NCBI GenBank assembly: GCA_963669155.1
Contig: OZ022597.1
Location: 1,549,673-1,613,672 of the forward strand
DNA from: Arbacia lixula
Taxonomy: Eukaryota > Echinodermata > Echinoidea > Arbacioida > Arbaciidae
DNA length: 64,000 nucleotides
Direction: 5' to 3'
Shown piece after piece: positions 63,852 through 64,000 of this stretch; the first letter of the stretch is position 1; every line of letters starts with the position of its first letter. The notes below the pieces were generated by a model. It worked only from the letters and a program-made list of their open reading frames with translations. It was not told the origin of the DNA and searched no databases. The position numbers and the translations under genes are program-made.

Positions 63852-63988
63852 CCCTGGCCATGCTGCCTATAGACATTATTGTAATTTACCATCATTGATA
63901 ACTACCATGGCAACAGGTGCAAATTGGTTGCTAATTGGTTGTTGCCATGGTAGTTACCATTGATGGTAAAATATGCAACATGACCCCT
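63852..63988. mobile_element. Family E palindromic element, copy 4
   Basis: CCCTGGCCATGCTGCCTAT left, ATATGCAACATGACCCC right, TTACCATCATTGATAACTAC mirrored by GTAGTTACCATTGATGGTAA. Confidence 0.8.
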
Positions 63989-64000
63989 GTGGCAACAATG

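Overview
The window is nuclear DNA of an animal. Its coding content is a handful of short exons with GT-AG introns, set in AT-rich, repeat-dense sequence with long (CT)n/(GA)n/(CTT)n microsatellites, LINE and Penelope-like remnants and many palindromic MITE-like elements. Two genes with vertebrate orthologues or paralogues (a Bcl-rambo/BCL2L13 homologue and a NEU2/3/4-type sialidase), together with the repeat style, suggest a marine invertebrate deuterostome, probably an echinoderm. This is inference; the species cannot be read from the sequence. A 200-base N run at 13801-14000 is an assembly gap.

Layout. 1-30.5 kb: no supportable host gene. It holds an L1/Tx1-type LINE 3' fragment (minus, about 1.9-2.6 kb), a CR1/Jockey-like LINE 3' fragment (plus, about 24.8-25.2 kb), very long microsatellites, and several inverted-repeat element families named A-R here. 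30.6-40 kb: a six-coding-exon gene on the minus strand encoding a 537-residue BCL2L13 (Bcl-rambo) homologue. Every splice phase closes. The protein has a BH4-like N-terminus, BH3/BH1/BH2-like regions, a WxxI LC3-interacting motif in a long acidic linker, and a C-terminal membrane anchor. Its stop codon lies in the first monomer of a tandem array (66-bp monomers in a 340-bp higher-order unit). 40-44 kb: the interval between the two divergently transcribed genes, with repeats, a tRNA-derived SINE-like unit and candidate untranslated exons. 44-58.4 kb: a ten-exon plus-strand gene for a 519-residue, type II membrane-anchored exo-alpha-sialidase with the expected catalytic residues and Asp boxes. 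58.4-64 kb: probable 3' UTR, then more dispersed elements.

The two genes have no obvious shared pathway. One is a mitochondrial outer-membrane Bcl-2-family/mitophagy protein and the other a glycan-trimming hydrolase of the secretory route or cell surface. What unites the locus is an unusual pattern: local duplication has repeatedly started at functional gene boundaries. Tandem arrays copy the 5' splice site of sialidase exon 5 (59-bp period) and of exon 9 (about 130-bp period), the sialidase coding end is echoed in its 3' UTR, and the BCL2L13 stop codon is embedded in an array. A palindromic TA-flanked element also sits directly on a BCL2L13 splice donor. These are the most unusual observations in the window.
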